From positions 1 to 5,821 of the forward strand of contig CAIXIZ010000264.1 in the NCBI GenBank assembly GCA_903919625.1: a stretch of DNA of 5,821 bases. The letters are read 5' to 3'. Positions 5,481-5,821 of the stretch are shown one piece after another (the first letter of the stretch is position 1; every line of letters begins with the position of its first letter). This stretch comes from an uncultured Verrucomicrobiota bacterium (GTDB lineage: Bacteria > Verrucomicrobiota > Verrucomicrobiia > Opitutales > Opitutaceae). The notes beneath the pieces were generated by a model. It made no database searches. It had not been told where the DNA came from and saw only the letters and a program-made list of their open reading frames with translations. The position numbers and the translations under genes were made by a program.

Positions 5481-5821
5481 ATGAAAAAAATCCTTCTCTC
5501 CTGCCTGCTGTGTTCGTTGGTGCCCGGACTGTTTGCCGCCGCACCTGCGCCGCATGTGCTGGTCTATACCCGGAACTACACTCCCGACGGCAAGGGCTAC
5601 GTCCATGACAATATTGCCACGGGTGTCGCCCTGATCAAACGGCTCGGACAGGAGAACGGCTTCGTAGTGGAAGCAACCGACAAGCCCGAGGTTTTTACCG
5701 ATGCGAACCTGAAGCAATACGCGGCATTGATTTTCGCCAATTCGAACAACGAGGCGTTTGAAAATGACGCGCAGCGCGCCGTGTTCCGGCGCTTCATCGA
5801 GGGTGGCGGTGGTTATGTCGG
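5481..5821 (+). CDS. Secreted ThuA-like (trehalose utilisation) domain protein, 3' end outside window
   Basis: The first 113 codons of a gene that runs off the window. Residues 1-21 form a Sec signal peptide: two lysines, the hydrophobic I-L-L-S-C-L-L-C-S-L-V, then A-A-A before Pro22, a plausible signal peptidase I site. C8 and C11 sit too close to the N-terminus for a convincing lipobox. The mature part fits the ThuA-like, glutamine-amidotransferase-type fold: V-L-V-Y-T (26-30), G-Y-V-H-D-N-I (39-45), F-T-D-A-N-L-K-Q-Y (72-80), A-L-I-F-A-N-S (82-88) and F-I-E-G-G-G-G-Y-V-G at the cut end. Such proteins are common in sugar-degrading loci of Verrucomicrobiota, Planctomycetota and Bacteroidota. 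Their reaction is mostly unproven, and some related domains act in sugar oxidation or glycoside handling. The ATG has a TCACCCC leader and no Shine-Dalgarno. The protein may continue into further domains such as DUF1080 or cytochrome c, which cannot be judged here. Confidence 0.85.
   Translation, partial: MKKILLSCLLCSLVPGLFAAAPAPHVLVYTRNYTPDGKGYVHDNIATGVALIKRLGQENGFVVEATDKPEVFTDANLKQYAALIFANSNNEAFENDAQRAVFRRFIEGGGGYV

Noticed and set aside
4609..5544. Long open frame on the minus strand opposite the LacI-family gene
   Set aside because: It mirrors the codon pattern of the well-supported regulator and shows no family motif; it also crosses into the ThuA-like gene.
1..5821. CRISPR array, insertion sequence, tRNA/rRNA or phage remnants
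   Set aside because: No spaced direct repeats, terminal inverted repeats, transposase motifs or RNA gene signatures were found on either strand.

Overview
The window is GC-rich, densely coding chromosomal DNA. It most resembles Verrucomicrobiota of the Opitutae/Opitutaceae type. That placement is an inference from three things: a short-headed LacI-family regulator with an R-P-D/N-x-x-V-x-A-M-M hinge, a secreted ThuA-like protein right behind it, and genes with almost no Shine-Dalgarno sequences. No rRNA, tRNA, CRISPR array, insertion sequence or integrase was seen, and no gene-free stretch exceeds about 150 bases.

Left part (1-2185): a plus-strand reading frame ends at 106 (a tail of about 34 residues, possibly a TPR protein). 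It converges on two minus-strand genes. Read in their own direction these are a membrane-anchored GT-A-like glycosyltransferase (2185 to 1253) and then an ABC-type ATPase of the COG4586/NatA-like exporter group (1129 to 134). The ATPase has all its catalytic motifs but no permease gene beside it in the window.

Middle part (2186-4213): a 143-bp divergent intergenic region separates the anchored glycosyltransferase from a plus-strand pair. These are a GT10 (fucosyltransferase-like) glycosyltransferase and, 19 bp later, an FkbM-like SAM-dependent methyltransferase. Two different glycosyltransferases, a sugar-type O-methyltransferase and an export ATPase suggest a locus that builds and caps a cell-surface glycan. 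The donor, acceptor and final polymer cannot be read from the sequence.

Right part (4214-5821): after a GC-rich hairpin region comes a different functional module. It contains a LacI/GalR-family repressor (4360-5400) and, 80 bp downstream, the start of a Sec-exported ThuA-like protein cut off by the window edge. The gap between them carries a 14-bp near-palindrome with a central CG, the classic form of a LacI-family operator. A second near-palindrome lies directly before the lacI-type start codon. The likely logic is a repressor controlling itself and a downstream carbohydrate-utilisation gene or operon.

The most useful leads are the two candidate operators, the shared TCACCCCATGAA start context of the last two genes, the ATPase without permeases, and the two competing hairpins at 4237-4286. 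None of these amounts to a demonstrated new system.
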